DNA of 42,374 nt from Gallionella sp. (GTDB taxonomy: Bacteria > Pseudomonadota > Gammaproteobacteria > Burkholderiales > Gallionellaceae). Every line of letters begins with the position of its first letter. Within the stretch, counting starts at the first letter, position 1. The notes under the pieces are model-generated. The model was given only the letters and a program-made list of their open reading frames with translations, had not been told where the DNA came from and ran no database searches. The DNA lies in NCBI GenBank assembly GCA_030681375.1, contig JAUXWM010000008.1, forward strand, positions 1 through 42,374, written 5' to 3'. Positions 16,887 through 25,649 of this stretch are shown here, in pieces. Both the position numbers and the translations under genes were made by a program.

Positions 16887-18953
16887 ATGAATCATATTGA
16901 GTATATCGATCTGCCTCCTTTGTTGTCTGCGCGTGGTACGGTGGTCCTGCCTGGTTCGAAAAGCATATCCAACCGCGTGTTGTTGCTGGCCGCGTTGTCG
17001 CAGGGTGCGACCGAGGTGCGCGATCTGCTGCGCTCGGATGATACGGGTCGTATGCTCGAAGGCTTGCAAACGCTGGGCGTCAGGATTGAGTCGTTGGGCG
17101 GGAATGCCTATAACGTGACTGGCTGCGGCGGGAAGTTTCCGGTCAAACAGGCCGAATTGTTTCTGGGTAATGCGGGTACGGCCTTTCGTCCATTGACGGC
17201 GGTACTGGCGTTGGCAGGCGGAAATTACACATTGTCCGGCGTGGCGCGCATGCATGAGCGGCCTATCAATGATCTGGTGGACGGATTGCGCCAGCTGGGA
17301 GCGAATATTGGCTATCTGGGCAATGAAGGTTTTCCGCCGTTGCAGATTTCTCCTGCTGTATTGGCGGGCGACACGGTGCAGGTACGCGGCGATGTATCGA
17401 GTCAATTTCTCACGGGGTTGTTGATGGCGCTGCCACTGACCGGACAGACTATAAAAGTCGAGGTGGTGGGCGAGCTGATTTCCAGGCCTTACATCGAGAT
17501 CACGCTGGCGATGATGGCGCGTTTTGGTGTCAAAGTTGAGCGGCAGGGCTGGCAGTGTTTTGTTGTCTTTGGCGGGCAGTGCTATCAGAGTCCCGGCACG
17601 ATATACGTGGAAGGGGATGCATCGTCTGCATCTTATTTTCTGGCTGCGGGCGCGATAGGCGGCGGGCCGGTGCGGGTGGAAGGGGTAGGCAGCAGCAGCG
17701 TGCAGGGTGACGTGCGTTTCGCCGAGGAGCTGGCAAAGATGGGCGCGCAGATCACAATGGGCGAAAACTGGATCACGGCTTGCGCGCCTGTAGGCGGGAA
17801 GCTGAAAGCCATTGATCTCGACTGCAATCACATTCCTGATGCGGCAATGACACTGGCTGTCGTGGCCCTGTACGCCGAAGGCACAACCACGTTGCGCAAT
17901 ATTGCCAGCTGGCGCGTCAAGGAAACCGACCGTATCGCGGCAATGGCGACCGAGCTTCGCAAGGTCGGTGCGACAGTCGAAGAGGGCGCTGATTACATCC
18001 GTGTTACGCACGTAGGGTGGGCACGTCTTCGTGCCCACGCGGATGCGCAAACGGATGCGCAAACGGATGCACAAACGGATGTGCATACGGATGCACAAAC
18101 GCGTGGGCAGACGGAAGGTCTGTCAGCCCACCCTACGCCTGCCTCCGGTATCGATACTTACGACGATCATCGCATGGCGATGTGCTTCTCGCTGGCAGCT
18201 TTTGGTGCGCAGGGTATTCGTATCAATGATCCCGCTTGCGTGGCGAAAACCTTTCCTGACTATTTTTCTGAATTTGCCAGTGTGACACAGGCTGTGCCGG
18301 TGATTGCGATTGACGGTCCGTCCGCCTCTGGGAAAGGTACGGTGGCGCAGCGTGTTGCCATGCAGTTGGGTTTTCATTATCTTGACAGTGGTGCGTTGTA
18401 TCGTCTGCTGGCGATGGCGGCAGAGCGCGATAACGTGGGGCTGGATGATGAGGCTGCATTGGCTGCATTGGCGGCGCGCATCGATATCCGTTTTGAAGGT
18501 GAACAAATCTGGCTGGACGGGGTGTTGGCGGGGGACGCGTTGCGCGGTGAGCAATGTGCGGCCGCCGCATCCCGGGTGGCAGCCTTGCCTCTGGTGCGCC
18601 TTGCTTTGCTGAATAAACAGCGCGCGTTCCGTCGCGCGCCGGGTCTGGTAACCGACGGTCGCGATATGGCATCGGTGGTATTCCCTGATGCACTGCATAA
18701 GGTTTTTTTGACCGCCAGTGCCGAGGCGCGTGCAGAACGTCGTTATAAGCAGTTGAAAGAAAAAGGGATGGATGCTAATATCGCAAACCTTTTGCAGGAT
18801 ATCAGGGCGCGCGATGAACGCGATACGCAGCGTAGCGCCGCTCCCTTGCAACAGTCGCCGGATGCAAGTTTGCTGGATACCACCGCTCTGAACATCGAGC
18901 AGGCGGTTGAATCAGTACTGACAGGCTACCGGACGAAATGCTTGGCCCCATAA
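16887..18953 (+). CDS. aroA-cmk: EPSP synthase-cytidylate kinase fusion
   Basis: This 688-residue protein joins two enzymes that are usually separate neighbours. Residues 1 to about 467 are 3-phosphoshikimate 1-carboxyvinyltransferase (shikimate pathway): [94 protein letters not shown] and KTFPDYF are all present. Residues from about 470 are cytidylate kinase (CMP/dCMP phosphorylation): the P-loop is [10 protein letters not shown] (476-485), then [20 protein letters not shown] and AERRYKQL. No linker separates them. Residues 375-417 are not EPSP synthase sequence but the translation of an inserted palindromic element (18011-18137). It falls between YIRVT and TYDDHRMAM, both intact, so the enzyme is probably active. 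A GTG at 18294 could in principle start a free kinase. Confidence 0.93.
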   Translation: MNHIEYIDLPPLLSARGTVVLPGSKSISNRVLLLAALSQGATEVRDLLRSDDTGRMLEGLQTLGVRIESLGGNAYNVTGCGGKFPVKQAELFLGNAGTAFRPLTAVLALAGGNYTLSGVARMHERPINDLVDGLRQLGANIGYLGNEGFPPLQISPAVLAGDTVQVRGDVSSQFLTGLLMALPLTGQTIKVEVVGELISRPYIEITLAMMARFGVKVERQGWQCFVVFGGQCYQSPGTIYVEGDASSASYFLAAGAIGGGPVRVEGVGSSSVQGDVRFAEELAKMGAQITMGENWITACAPVGGKLKAIDLDCNHIPDAAMTLAVVALYAEGTTTLRNIASWRVKETDRIAAMATELRKVGATVEEGADYIRVTHVGWARLRAHADAQTDAQTDAQTDVHTDAQTRGQTEGLSAHPTPASGIDTYDDHRMAMCFSLAAFGAQGIRINDPACVAKTFPDYFSEFASVTQAVPVIAIDGPSASGKGTVAQRVAMQLGFHYLDSGALYRLLAMAAERDNVGLDDEAALAALAARIDIRFEGEQIWLDGVLAGDALRGEQCAAAASRVAALPLVRLALLNKQRAFRRAPGLVTDGRDMASVVFPDALHKVFLTASAEARAERRYKQLKEKGMDANIANLLQDIRARDERDTQRSAAPLQQSPDASLLDTTALNIEQAVESVLTGYRTKCLAP
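18011..18137. mobile_element. Palindromic MITE-like element inside aroA
   Basis: A 127-bp element with perfect 12-bp terminal inverted repeats: CGTAGGGTGGGC (18011-18022) and GCCCACCCTACG (18126-18137). The left end is a hairpin of its own (GTGGGCACG 18017-18025, CGTGCCCAC 18030-18038, loop TCTT). A second 10-bp inverted repeat (18032-18041 and 18100-18109) brackets five tandem 12-bp units (18041-18100). The ends match a GTAGGGTGGGCA-type repeat that I recall as widespread in proteobacterial intergenic DNA. It encodes no protein of its own and is read in frame as part of aroA-cmk. No clear target duplication is visible, though ACG flanks it (18006-18008 and 18135-18137). Confidence 0.85.
18041..18100 (+). 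repeat. Five 12-bp tandem repeats in the element
   Basis: Unit GGATGCGCAAAC at 18041-18052 and 18053-18064, then GGATGCACAAAC (18065-18076), GGATGTGCATAC (18077-18088) and GGATGCACAAAC (18089-18100). In the aroA frame each unit adds four residues (Asp-Ala-Gln-Thr or a variant), so copy number can change without a frameshift. Confidence 0.9.
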
Positions 18954-19017
18954 GACTCTCCGTTTTGTGGGTTTTTAACTAACCTCTGTGTAAACAGAAA
19001 ATCTTTAGGTGTATTCG

Positions 19018-20733
19018 ATGAACGCAACTGCTGACGCTGTATTAAACCCCGATAGTTTCGCCGCAATGTTTGAAGAAAGTTTGACGCGCAAAGAAATGCG
19101 CGCAGGCGAGCTTATTACCGCACAAGTTGTGCGTATTGACCACAACGTTGTGGTCGTAAATGCAGGCCTCAAGTCCGAGAGTTGGATTCCTGTTGAGGAA
19201 TTCCTGAACGACAAGGGCGAAATGGAAGTGGCTGCCGGTGATTTCGTCACCGTTGCAATCGAATCGCTGGAAAACGGCTACGGTGAGACTAAGCTGTCTC
19301 GCGAAAAAGCCAAGCGTCTGGCTGCATGGCACGATCTGGAATTGGCCATGGAAGAAGGCAAGATCGTTGAAGGTTTCGTCAGCGGTAAGGTTAAGGGCGG
19401 TTTGACTGCCATGGTTAACGGTATTCGCGCATTCCTGCCGGGTTCGCTGGTTGACATCCGTCCGGTCAAGGATACGACACCGTACGAAAACAAGACCATG
19501 GAATTCAAGGTTATCAAGCTGGACCGTCGCCGCAACAACGTGGTTGTTTCCCGCCGCGCTGTGTTGGAAGAAACGATGGGCGCTGACCGTGAATCCGTGA
19601 TGGAAAACCTGAAGGAAGGCGCAATCGTTAAGGGCGTAGTCAAGAACATCACCGACTACGGCGCGTTCGTTGATCTGGGCGGTATTGACGGCCTGTTGCA
19701 CATCACCGATCTGGCATGGCGTCGCGTGAAGCATCCTTCGGAAGTGTTGACCGTTGGCGACGAAATCGAAGCGAAGATCCTGAAATTTGACCAAGAGAAG
19801 AATCGTGTTTCTCTGGGTATCAAGCAAATGGGCGACGATCCCTGGAATGGTCTGGCACGTCGTTACCCACAAGGTACACGTCTGTTCGGCAAGGTCACTA
19901 ACCTGACCGACTACGGTTCATTCGTTGAAATCGAACAAGGTATCGAAGGTCTGGTACATGTTTCCGAAATGGACTGGACTAACAAGAACGTACATCCTTC
20001 AAAAGTTGTGCAGGTAGGTGACGAAGTTGAAGTCATGATCCTGGAAATCGACGAACAGCGTCGTCGTATCTCCTTGGGTATGAAGCAGTGCCACTCCAAT
20101 CCTTGGGATGATTTCGCGATCAACCACAAGAAGGGTGACAAAGTTAAGGGTCAAATCAAGTCTATCACTGACTTTGGTGTGTTTATCGGTCTGGATGGTG
20201 ATATCGACGGTCTGGTGCATTTGTCTGATCTGTCATGGTCACAGCCTGGCGAAGAAATGGTACGCAACTTCAAGAAGGGTGATGAAGTTGAGGCTGTTGT
20301 TCTGGCTATCGACGTGGAGCGTGAGCGCATTTCACTGGGTATCAAGCAACTGGAAGGTGATCCTTTCGGTGGTTTTGCTTCCAGCAATGAAAAAGGTGCC
20401 ATCGTGAACGGTACGGTGAAATCAGTTGATGCCAAGGGCGCGATCGTAACTCTGGACGGTGACGTTGAGGCTTATCTGAAAGCATCTGAAGTGTCGGTTG
20501 ATCGTGTTGAAGATCTGCGCACTCATATGAAAGAGGGCGATACGATCAAGGCTATGATCATTACGGTAGATCGCAAAAATCGCGGTATCAATCTGTCCAT
20601 TAAGGCGCTGAGCAAGGCTGAAGATTCTGCTGCAATGCAGAAACTAGCTTCTGACAGCAGCACCAGTGCGGGTACAACCAATTTGGGCGCGTTGCTTAAG
20701 GCTAAGTTGAACGGCAGCAAGACTGAAGCTTAA
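19018..20733 (+). CDS. rpsA: 30S ribosomal protein S1
   Basis: This 571-residue protein is S1, which binds mRNA leaders and helps the 30S subunit engage transcripts. Six S1 (OB-fold) repeats are visible; the strongest signatures are [56 protein letters not shown] and [28 protein letters not shown], read here as motif descriptions around residues 200, 285 and 375. ATG at 19018 lies 8 bases after AGG (19007-19009); a GTG at 19009 in frame is unlikely. Length is normal (E. coli 557). It follows cmk and precedes ihfB, the standard order. Confidence 0.98.
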   Translation: MNATADAVLNPDSFAAMFEESLTRKEMRAGELITAQVVRIDHNVVVVNAGLKSESWIPVEEFLNDKGEMEVAAGDFVTVAIESLENGYGETKLSREKAKRLAAWHDLELAMEEGKIVEGFVSGKVKGGLTAMVNGIRAFLPGSLVDIRPVKDTTPYENKTMEFKVIKLDRRRNNVVVSRRAVLEETMGADRESVMENLKEGAIVKGVVKNITDYGAFVDLGGIDGLLHITDLAWRRVKHPSEVLTVGDEIEAKILKFDQEKNRVSLGIKQMGDDPWNGLARRYPQGTRLFGKVTNLTDYGSFVEIEQGIEGLVHVSEMDWTNKNVHPSKVVQVGDEVEVMILEIDEQRRRISLGMKQCHSNPWDDFAINHKKGDKVKGQIKSITDFGVFIGLDGDIDGLVHLSDLSWSQPGEEMVRNFKKGDEVEAVVLAIDVERERISLGIKQLEGDPFGGFASSNEKGAIVNGTVKSVDAKGAIVTLDGDVEAYLKASEVSVDRVEDLRTHMKEGDTIKAMIITVDRKNRGINLSIKALSKAEDSAAMQKLASDSSTSAGTTNLGALLKAKLNGSKTEA

Positions 20734-20749
20734 GCTCGGGAGAGATTGC

Positions 20750-21037
20750 ATGACTCGTTCTGATTTGATTGCCCGGCTGGCAGAGTTGCATCCGCAGCTG
20801 TTGGCGAAGGATGCTGAGCTTGCCGTTAAAGTGATTCTGGATGCTTTGTCTTCTACGCTGTCGCGTGGGGGGCGTGTCGAGATTCGCGGTTTCGGTAGTT
20901 TTGGCTTGAATTACCGTCCACCTCGTCAGGGGCGTAATCCCAAGACGGGTGATAAGGTGAAGGTTCCAGCGAAATACGTGCCACATTTCAAGGCAGGTAA
21001 GGATCTCAGAGAGCGGGTCGGCAACGAAGTGTCTTGA
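20750..21037 (+). CDS. ihfB: Integration host factor subunit beta
   Basis: This 95-residue DNA-bending protein is IHF-beta, which pairs with IHF-alpha in recombination, replication and promoter architecture. It has [11 protein letters not shown] at the start, the [26 protein letters not shown] core (split here around residue 55) with the DNA-intercalating proline in RNPKTG, and the terminal [14 protein letters not shown]. It lies 16 bases after rpsA, as in many proteobacteria, with AGAG as ribosome binding site. A strong terminator follows. Confidence 0.97.
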   Translation: MTRSDLIARLAELHPQLLAKDAELAVKVILDALSSTLSRGGRVEIRGFGSFGLNYRPPRQGRNPKTGDKVKVPAKYVPHFKAGKDLRERVGNEVS

Positions 21038-21057
21038 TGGTTTAGGTGTTTTAAAAG

Positions 21058-21093
21058 GGCGGTGATATTGAAAAATATCGCCGCCTTTTTTTT
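21058..21093 (+). terminator. Rho-independent terminator after ihfB
   Basis: A 12-bp stem (21058-21069 with 21074-21085, one G-U pair) closed by a GAAA tetraloop is followed by eight T residues (21086-21093). This is a textbook intrinsic terminator ending the aromatic/rpsA/ihfB transcription unit. Confidence 0.96.
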
Positions 21094-21134
21094 ATTGTGC
21101 TATCTTCGTAGCGAAATTTTTGAGGGGTATCTGT

Positions 21135-21422
21135 ATGCGTTACATCAGTTGGCTTTTCCAGATGTTTATTTTCATTACGCTGCTCGGTTTTGCGCTAAAA
21201 AACGGGCAACCCGTCACCCTGCATTATTTTTTTGGCTATGAATGGCAGTCAACTCTGGTTATTGTGTCACTGTTGTTTTTTGCCGTCGGTGCAGGTTTAG
21301 GTATCTTGGCTACCCTAGGTATCTGGTTCCGTCAACGTCGTGAAATTTCCCGCCTGAAGCGCGAGATCAGTGATATCAGGAAGTTGTCCGGCAATAGTGA
21401 AGTCGCTGAAACGTCTGTTTAG
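21135..21422 (+). CDS. lapA: LapA family inner-membrane protein
   Basis: This 95-residue protein has two membrane helices (about 5-22 and 38-62) and a basic cytoplasmic tail with a short coiled coil (RQRREISRLKREISDIRKL). That is the pattern of LapA/DUF1049, which in E. coli works with LapB in regulated assembly of lipopolysaccharide. ATG at 21135 follows TGAGGGG; the frame is open five codons earlier. lapB lies 145 bases downstream. Confidence 0.88.
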   Translation: MRYISWLFQMFIFITLLGFALKNGQPVTLHYFFGYEWQSTLVIVSLLFFAVGAGLGILATLGIWFRQRREISRLKREISDIRKLSGNSEVAETSV

Positions 21423-21444
21423 TGCGCAGGGACATGAATGTGAC

Positions 21445-21471
21445 TTGCCAAGCCGATCTTAGCCTTATAAT
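21445..21471 (+). promoter_or_regulatory. Putative promoter before lapB
   Basis: A perfect TATAAT (21466-21471) is preceded by TTGCCA (21445-21450), with a 15-base spacer, shorter than ideal. A 7-bp stem-loop lies in the leader (GCGTACC 21497-21503, GGTACGC 21513-21519). The predicted transcript would start about 90 bases before lapB. Confidence 0.4.
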
Positions 21472-21567
21472 CCCACCTTTTAGCCGGTAGCATGTTGCGT
21501 ACCTGGTTTGCCGGTACGCTGCAGGTGCGCTGGCTTTGTTAGTATTTCCTTACTGTGTGAGTGTTTA

Positions 21568-22743
21568 ATGGAATTTGAGCCGTGGATGTTGCTTGTTTTT
21601 CCACTATTTTTTGGTATGGGATGGTGGGCTGCTCGTTTAGATATCAAAGATTTGCTCTCTGAATCCACTGCCTTGCCGGAATCGTATTTTCAGGGTTTGA
21701 ATTTTTTGCTCAACGAGCAACAGGATAAAGCCATCGAGGCCTTTATCGAAGTCGTAAAAATTGACCCGCACACGGTCGAGCTGCACTTTGCGCTGGGCAG
21801 TTTATTCCGCCGTCGTGGCGAGGTGGATCGCGCCTTGCGCATGCATCACAATCTGGTAGACAGAGCCGATCTGGATGACGATAAACGTCAGCAGGCTATA
21901 TTCGAACTGGCGCAGGACTATTTGAAGGCCGGTATTCTGGATCGAGCCGAACGCCTGTTTCGTGAACTGGAAAAATCTGCCTATGCCAAGCCTGCTCTGA
22001 CATTCCTGCTTGAATTGTTTCAGAAGGAACGCGACTGGCTGAAGGCGATTGCTGTCGCGCAACAACTGTCTGATGAGACCGGTCAGTCTTATTGCAAACA
22101 GGCTGCGTTTTTTTATTGTGAATTGGCCGCAGATGAAATTGCCGCGGGTGATCTGATCGCCGCACGCGTGCACTTGCAGCAGGCATTAAATAATTGCCCA
22201 GCTAGTGTGCGCGCTGCCATCATGCTGGGTGATATGGACAGTGCCGAGGGCAAGGTGGAACAGGCAATTGCACTGTGGCAGGGTATTGAGACGCAGGATG
22301 CGCAGTACTTGCCGCTGGTCGCGGAGCGTTTGCTGATTGCTTACGGTTCGCTTGACCGTGAAGCTGAGGGCATACAGATATTGCGCGGCTATCTGGTTAA
22401 ATATCACTCGATCGATTTATTGAACGTGGTCTTTGACGGTATGCTGAAATACGAAAGCCCGGCTTCTGCTTATCAACTGGTGCGCGACGAACTGGAGCGT
22501 AATCCAACGCTGCTGGGTCTGGATAAGTTGCTTGAAGCGAGACTGCTGGAAATGCCGATGGACAGACGCGCCGATATTGAAATGGTGAAGGATCTGGTGC
22601 ATAAGCGTACGCGTAATCTGGCTATGTATCACTGTGGCCATTGCGGTTTCAAGGCAAGAAAATTTTACTGGCATTGCCCGGCCTGTCAGGCATGGGATAG
22701 TTATGCGCCGAGGCGCGATGAGGAAAGTGGCAAACCGTTATGA
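21568..22743 (+). CDS. lapB: LapB, TPR and rubredoxin-like LPS regulator
   Basis: This 391-residue protein matches LapB (YciM), which controls lipopolysaccharide synthesis by directing LpxC turnover by FtsH. It has one N-terminal membrane anchor (about 5-20, [17 protein letters not shown]), a long run of TPR units (about 45-350) and a C-terminal rubredoxin-like zinc site with two pairs, CGHCGF and CPACQAW, of the form CxxC...CxxC. The frame opens 20 codons earlier, but ATG at 21568 gives the anchor directly. It overlaps pyrF by 4 bases. Confidence 0.95.
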   Translation: MEFEPWMLLVFPLFFGMGWWAARLDIKDLLSESTALPESYFQGLNFLLNEQQDKAIEAFIEVVKIDPHTVELHFALGSLFRRRGEVDRALRMHHNLVDRADLDDDKRQQAIFELAQDYLKAGILDRAERLFRELEKSAYAKPALTFLLELFQKERDWLKAIAVAQQLSDETGQSYCKQAAFFYCELAADEIAAGDLIAARVHLQQALNNCPASVRAAIMLGDMDSAEGKVEQAIALWQGIETQDAQYLPLVAERLLIAYGSLDREAEGIQILRGYLVKYHSIDLLNVVFDGMLKYESPASAYQLVRDELERNPTLLGLDKLLEARLLEMPMDRRADIEMVKDLVHKRTRNLAMYHCGHCGFKARKFYWHCPACQAWDSYAPRRDEESGKPL

Positions 22744-23441
22744 GTGATCCAAAAATTATTGTTGCGCTGGACTATCCGGGCGCGGTCCCGGCTCTGGCAT
22801 TGGCGCACCGTTTATCTCCTGAATTATGTCGTCTCAAGGTAGGTAAAGAATTATTTACAGCAACTGGCCCGGCATTGCTGGAACAGTTGATGAAGAGTGG
22901 ATTTGAAATTTTCCTGGATTTGAAGTTTCACGATATACCCAATACCACCGCGCAGGCCTGCAAGGCTGCGGCCAGTCTAGGCGTCTGGATGATCAACGTT
23001 CACGCGCTGGGCGGGCGGAAAATGCTGGAATCCGCAGCCAGTGCGGTATCCAGTTATTCAAAGCCACCGAAATTGATTGCCGTCACGCTCTTAACCAGCA
23101 TGGCTGAGCAGGATATTAGCGAAATTGGCATCAATATGGCGCCGGAAGAAATGGTGTTGCGCTTGGCGAAACTGACGCAAGAGGCCGGTTTGGATGGCGT
23201 GGTGTGTTCGGCAATGGAAACGGAGTTGCTGCGTAAGCATTGCGGCAATAAATTCTGTCTGGTCACGCCGGGCATACGTCCGGCTGCAGCCAGTCTGGAT
23301 GACCAGTCACGTGTGATGACACCGGAAGCAGCGTTGAAAGCAGGTGCCAGTTATCTGGTGATCGGCCGTCCGATTACCAAGGCAACTGACCCTTTGCAGG
23401 CTTTGCTTGATATCAATCAGGAAATTCAAGGGATGGCATGA
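22740..23441 (+). CDS. pyrF: Orotidine 5'-phosphate decarboxylase
   Basis: This 233-residue TIM-barrel enzyme makes UMP from OMP, the last step of de novo pyrimidine synthesis. The catalytic array is [12 protein letters not shown], with Asp60, Lys62 and Asp65. Substrate-binding segments are VTLLTSM, VTPGIRP and YLVIGRPIT. Length is normal for the bacterial type. It starts within the lapB stop (ATGA, 22740-22743) and overlaps the next gene in the same way, so lapB-pyrF-kinase form one operon. Confidence 0.97.
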   Translation: MSDPKIIVALDYPGAVPALALAHRLSPELCRLKVGKELFTATGPALLEQLMKSGFEIFLDLKFHDIPNTTAQACKAAASLGVWMINVHALGGRKMLESAASAVSSYSKPPKLIAVTLLTSMAEQDISEIGINMAPEEMVLRLAKLTQEAGLDGVVCSAMETELLRKHCGNKFCLVTPGIRPAAASLDDQSRVMTPEAALKAGASYLVIGRPITKATDPLQALLDINQEIQGMA

Positions 23442-24376
23442 GCGAGTTACCCGTATTTAAGGGCTGCAAAATATTGGTGGTCGGCGATGTGATGCTGGAT
23501 CGTTACTGGTTTGGCGAAGTTCATCGCATTTCGCCTGAGGCACCCGTACCGGTGCTCAAGGTGGAACGCGTGGAAGAACGTCCCGGTGGTGCGGCGAACG
23601 TGGCACGCAACATCGCAGCGCTGGGCGCACAAGCTACGTTGCTGTCAGTGGTCGGTGACGATGAGGCCGGAGCGTGTCTGGAGAAGTTGCTCAAACAGCA
23701 TGATAACCTCAATGCGCTGTTGCATCGCGACAGCAGCATTGCCACTATCATCAAGTTGCGCGCTATCGCTCGCCATCAACAATTGCTGCGCATCGACTTT
23801 GAAACACCGCCCAGCCACGAGGTGTTGCATGCGGCTCTGGCCGATTTTCATGCCCAGTTGCCCTTGGCTGACGTGGTGATACTGTCTGACTACGGCAAAG
23901 GCGGTCTGGCGCATATCGCCGAGATGATACGGCTGGCGCGCGAAGCGGGTAAGCCGGTTCTGGTCGATCCCAAGGGTGAAGATTATGAGCGTTATCGCGG
24001 TGCGACGCTGCTCACGCCCAACCGCAGCGAATTTCGCCAGGTGGCAGGTGGCTGGACGACTGAGGCCGAGCTGAATTCTAAAGCCGAGAAGCTGCGCATC
24101 GGCTTGCAACTTGACGCGCTGTTGATCACGCGCAGCGAAGATGGCATGAGTCTGTATCGTGACGATGAAGCGTTGCATGAGCCGACATGTACACGAGAAG
24201 TGTTTGACGTCAGCGGCGCGGGCGATACCGTAATCGCCACGCTGGCGGTGATGCTGGCGAGTGGCGCGGATTTGTCCGCCGCGATGCGCATCGCCAATCG
24301 CGCGGCGGGCATCGTGGTCGGCAAGCTGGGTACGGCGGTGGTCAGCCGTGAGGAAATCGTTCAGGATATGCAGTAA
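23438..24376 (+). CDS. rfaE1: Heptose 7-phosphate kinase (HldE domain I)
   Basis: This 312-residue PfkB-family kinase phosphorylates D-glycero-D-manno-heptose 7-phosphate at C1 for the lipopolysaccharide inner core. N-terminal [13 protein letters not shown] and [15 protein letters not shown], the SDYGKGGL segment, and the catalytic motif [14 protein letters not shown] (with the base Asp) are present. It lacks the C-terminal nucleotidyltransferase domain of E. coli HldE, so the adenylyltransferase must be encoded elsewhere. It overlaps pyrF by 4 bases, and hldD follows after 89 bases. Confidence 0.94.
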   Translation: MSELPVFKGCKILVVGDVMLDRYWFGEVHRISPEAPVPVLKVERVEERPGGAANVARNIAALGAQATLLSVVGDDEAGACLEKLLKQHDNLNALLHRDSSIATIIKLRAIARHQQLLRIDFETPPSHEVLHAALADFHAQLPLADVVILSDYGKGGLAHIAEMIRLAREAGKPVLVDPKGEDYERYRGATLLTPNRSEFRQVAGGWTTEAELNSKAEKLRIGLQLDALLITRSEDGMSLYRDDEALHEPTCTREVFDVSGAGDTVIATLAVMLASGADLSAAMRIANRAAGIVVGKLGTAVVSREEIVQDMQ

Positions 24377-24385
24377 AGATGGTGA

Positions 24386-24428
24386 GTGGTAAGTGGTAAG
24401 TGGTAAGTGGCGGGTTCCACTTACTACT
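24386..24428 (+). repeat. 7-bp tandem repeats and stem-loop before hldD
   Basis: GTGGTAA is repeated three times (24386-24406), followed by GTGG. The last copies form a 12-bp stem (one G-T pair) with 24417-24428, loop CGGGTT. It lies between the heptose kinase stop and hldD. The downstream bases are not a T-run, so it is not a clean terminator. The same type of unit (AAAGTGG) recurs at 37320-37347. Confidence 0.75.
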
Positions 24429-24465
24429 TTATTTCTATGCCTATATAAAGTAAGTGAGGTAATTC

Positions 24466-25458
24466 ATGTATTACATCGTTACCGGCGCAGCCGGATTTAT
24501 TGGTTCCAATCTGGTCAAGGCGCTCAATGAGCGTGGAGAGAACAACATCATCGCGGTGGACAATCTTTCCAGCGCCGATAAGTTCAGGAATCTGGTGGAT
24601 TGCGAAATCGCCGACTTTCTGGACAAGGAAGATTTCCGGAAAAAAATCCAGGAAGGATTTTTTGACGGCTTGGTTAGCGCGGTGTTTCATCAGGGGGCGT
24701 GTTCTGACACCATGGAAACCGATGGTCGCTACATGATGGACAATAATTATCAGTACACCCTGGAGTTGCTGAACTACTGTCAGGCGGAGGAAGTGCCGTT
24801 TCTGTATGCTTCGTCTGCTTCTGTTTATGGCGGAGGGCATGCCTTCACTGAAAGCCGCGAGTGCGAAGCGCCGCTGAACGTGTACGCTTATTCCAAGTTT
24901 TTGTTTGATCAGATCATGCGGCGCCGCTGGCACAAGCGCGGCGCGCAGGTTGTCGGGCTGCGCTATTTCAATGTCTATGGTATGCGCGAACAGCACAAGG
25001 GACGCATGGCCTCGGTCGCGTTTCACTTTTTTAACCAGTATCGCGCAGAAGGGCGGGTTAAATTGTTTGCAGGCTGCGACGGTTATGATAACGGTGGACA
25101 ATTGCGCGATTTTGTTTCAATTGAGGATGTGGTCAAGGTCAACCTGTTTTTCCTGGACAACCCGGATATTTCCGGTATCTATAATCTGGGCACGGGGGAA
25201 GCGCAGAGCTTTAACGATGTGGCGGCGGCGACCGTCAATACCCTGCGCAAGGCCGAAGGCAAGCCCGCGCTCAGTCTGGCCGAATTGCAACAGCAGGAAT
25301 TGATCAGCTACATTCCGTTCCCCGATGCATTGCGCGGTAAATACCAGAGCTATACTCAGGCTGACATCGCCGCGTTGCGCGGTACGGGTTATATAGAGCC
25401 ATTTCTGAACGTGGAGCAGGGCGTGGCGCGCTATGTGGAGCAGATGCTGAAGGCGTGA
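24466..25458 (+). CDS. hldD: ADP-heptose 6-epimerase
   Basis: This 330-residue extended short-chain dehydrogenase inverts C6 of ADP-D-glycero-D-manno-heptose to give the L,D form used in the lipopolysaccharide core. The Rossmann motif is [12 protein letters not shown] (residues 6-17). The catalytic segment is YAYSKFLFD (Tyr-x3-Lys), preceded by [31 protein letters not shown] is the family's substrate-binding region. Length is normal (E. coli 310). It completes, with the kinase upstream, two of the steps of heptose activation. Confidence 0.96.
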   Translation: MYYIVTGAAGFIGSNLVKALNERGENNIIAVDNLSSADKFRNLVDCEIADFLDKEDFRKKIQEGFFDGLVSAVFHQGACSDTMETDGRYMMDNNYQYTLELLNYCQAEEVPFLYASSASVYGGGHAFTESRECEAPLNVYAYSKFLFDQIMRRRWHKRGAQVVGLRYFNVYGMREQHKGRMASVAFHFFNQYRAEGRVKLFAGCDGYDNGGQLRDFVSIEDVVKVNLFFLDNPDISGIYNLGTGEAQSFNDVAAATVNTLRKAEGKPALSLAELQQQELISYIPFPDALRGKYQSYTQADIAALRGTGYIEPFLNVEQGVARYVEQMLKA

Positions 25459-25649
25459 GCGCAGAAATACACTGGCAGGGGCGGCCGTTTCGCGTTCCTG
25501 CCGCAGCCTGTTAAAATTGCTATCGGATAACGGTAAATCGTTTGCCGCAGCTTGCCCTTCTTTTGTTGCACGACAGTGCAGCGTCATTTTACTAATCCAT
25601 CCATGCAGTACCACCCGACAGGGGTGACGGTGTTTGTTTTGAGGTCGCA

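Noticed and set aside
16842..18098. 418-codon minus-strand frame with an Arg/Ile/Met repeat opposite aroA
   Set aside because: The repeat is just the tandem 12-mers read in antisense; the sense strand carries all conserved EPSP synthase motifs.
18126..18300. Separate cmk gene starting at a GTG near 18294
   Set aside because: The reading frame is continuous with aroA and no ribosome binding site precedes the GTG; the fusion is the simpler reading.
25474..25502. GC-rich stem-loop after hldD as a terminator
   Set aside because: The stem is only 6 bp with a long loop and no T-run follows, so I do not call it a terminator.
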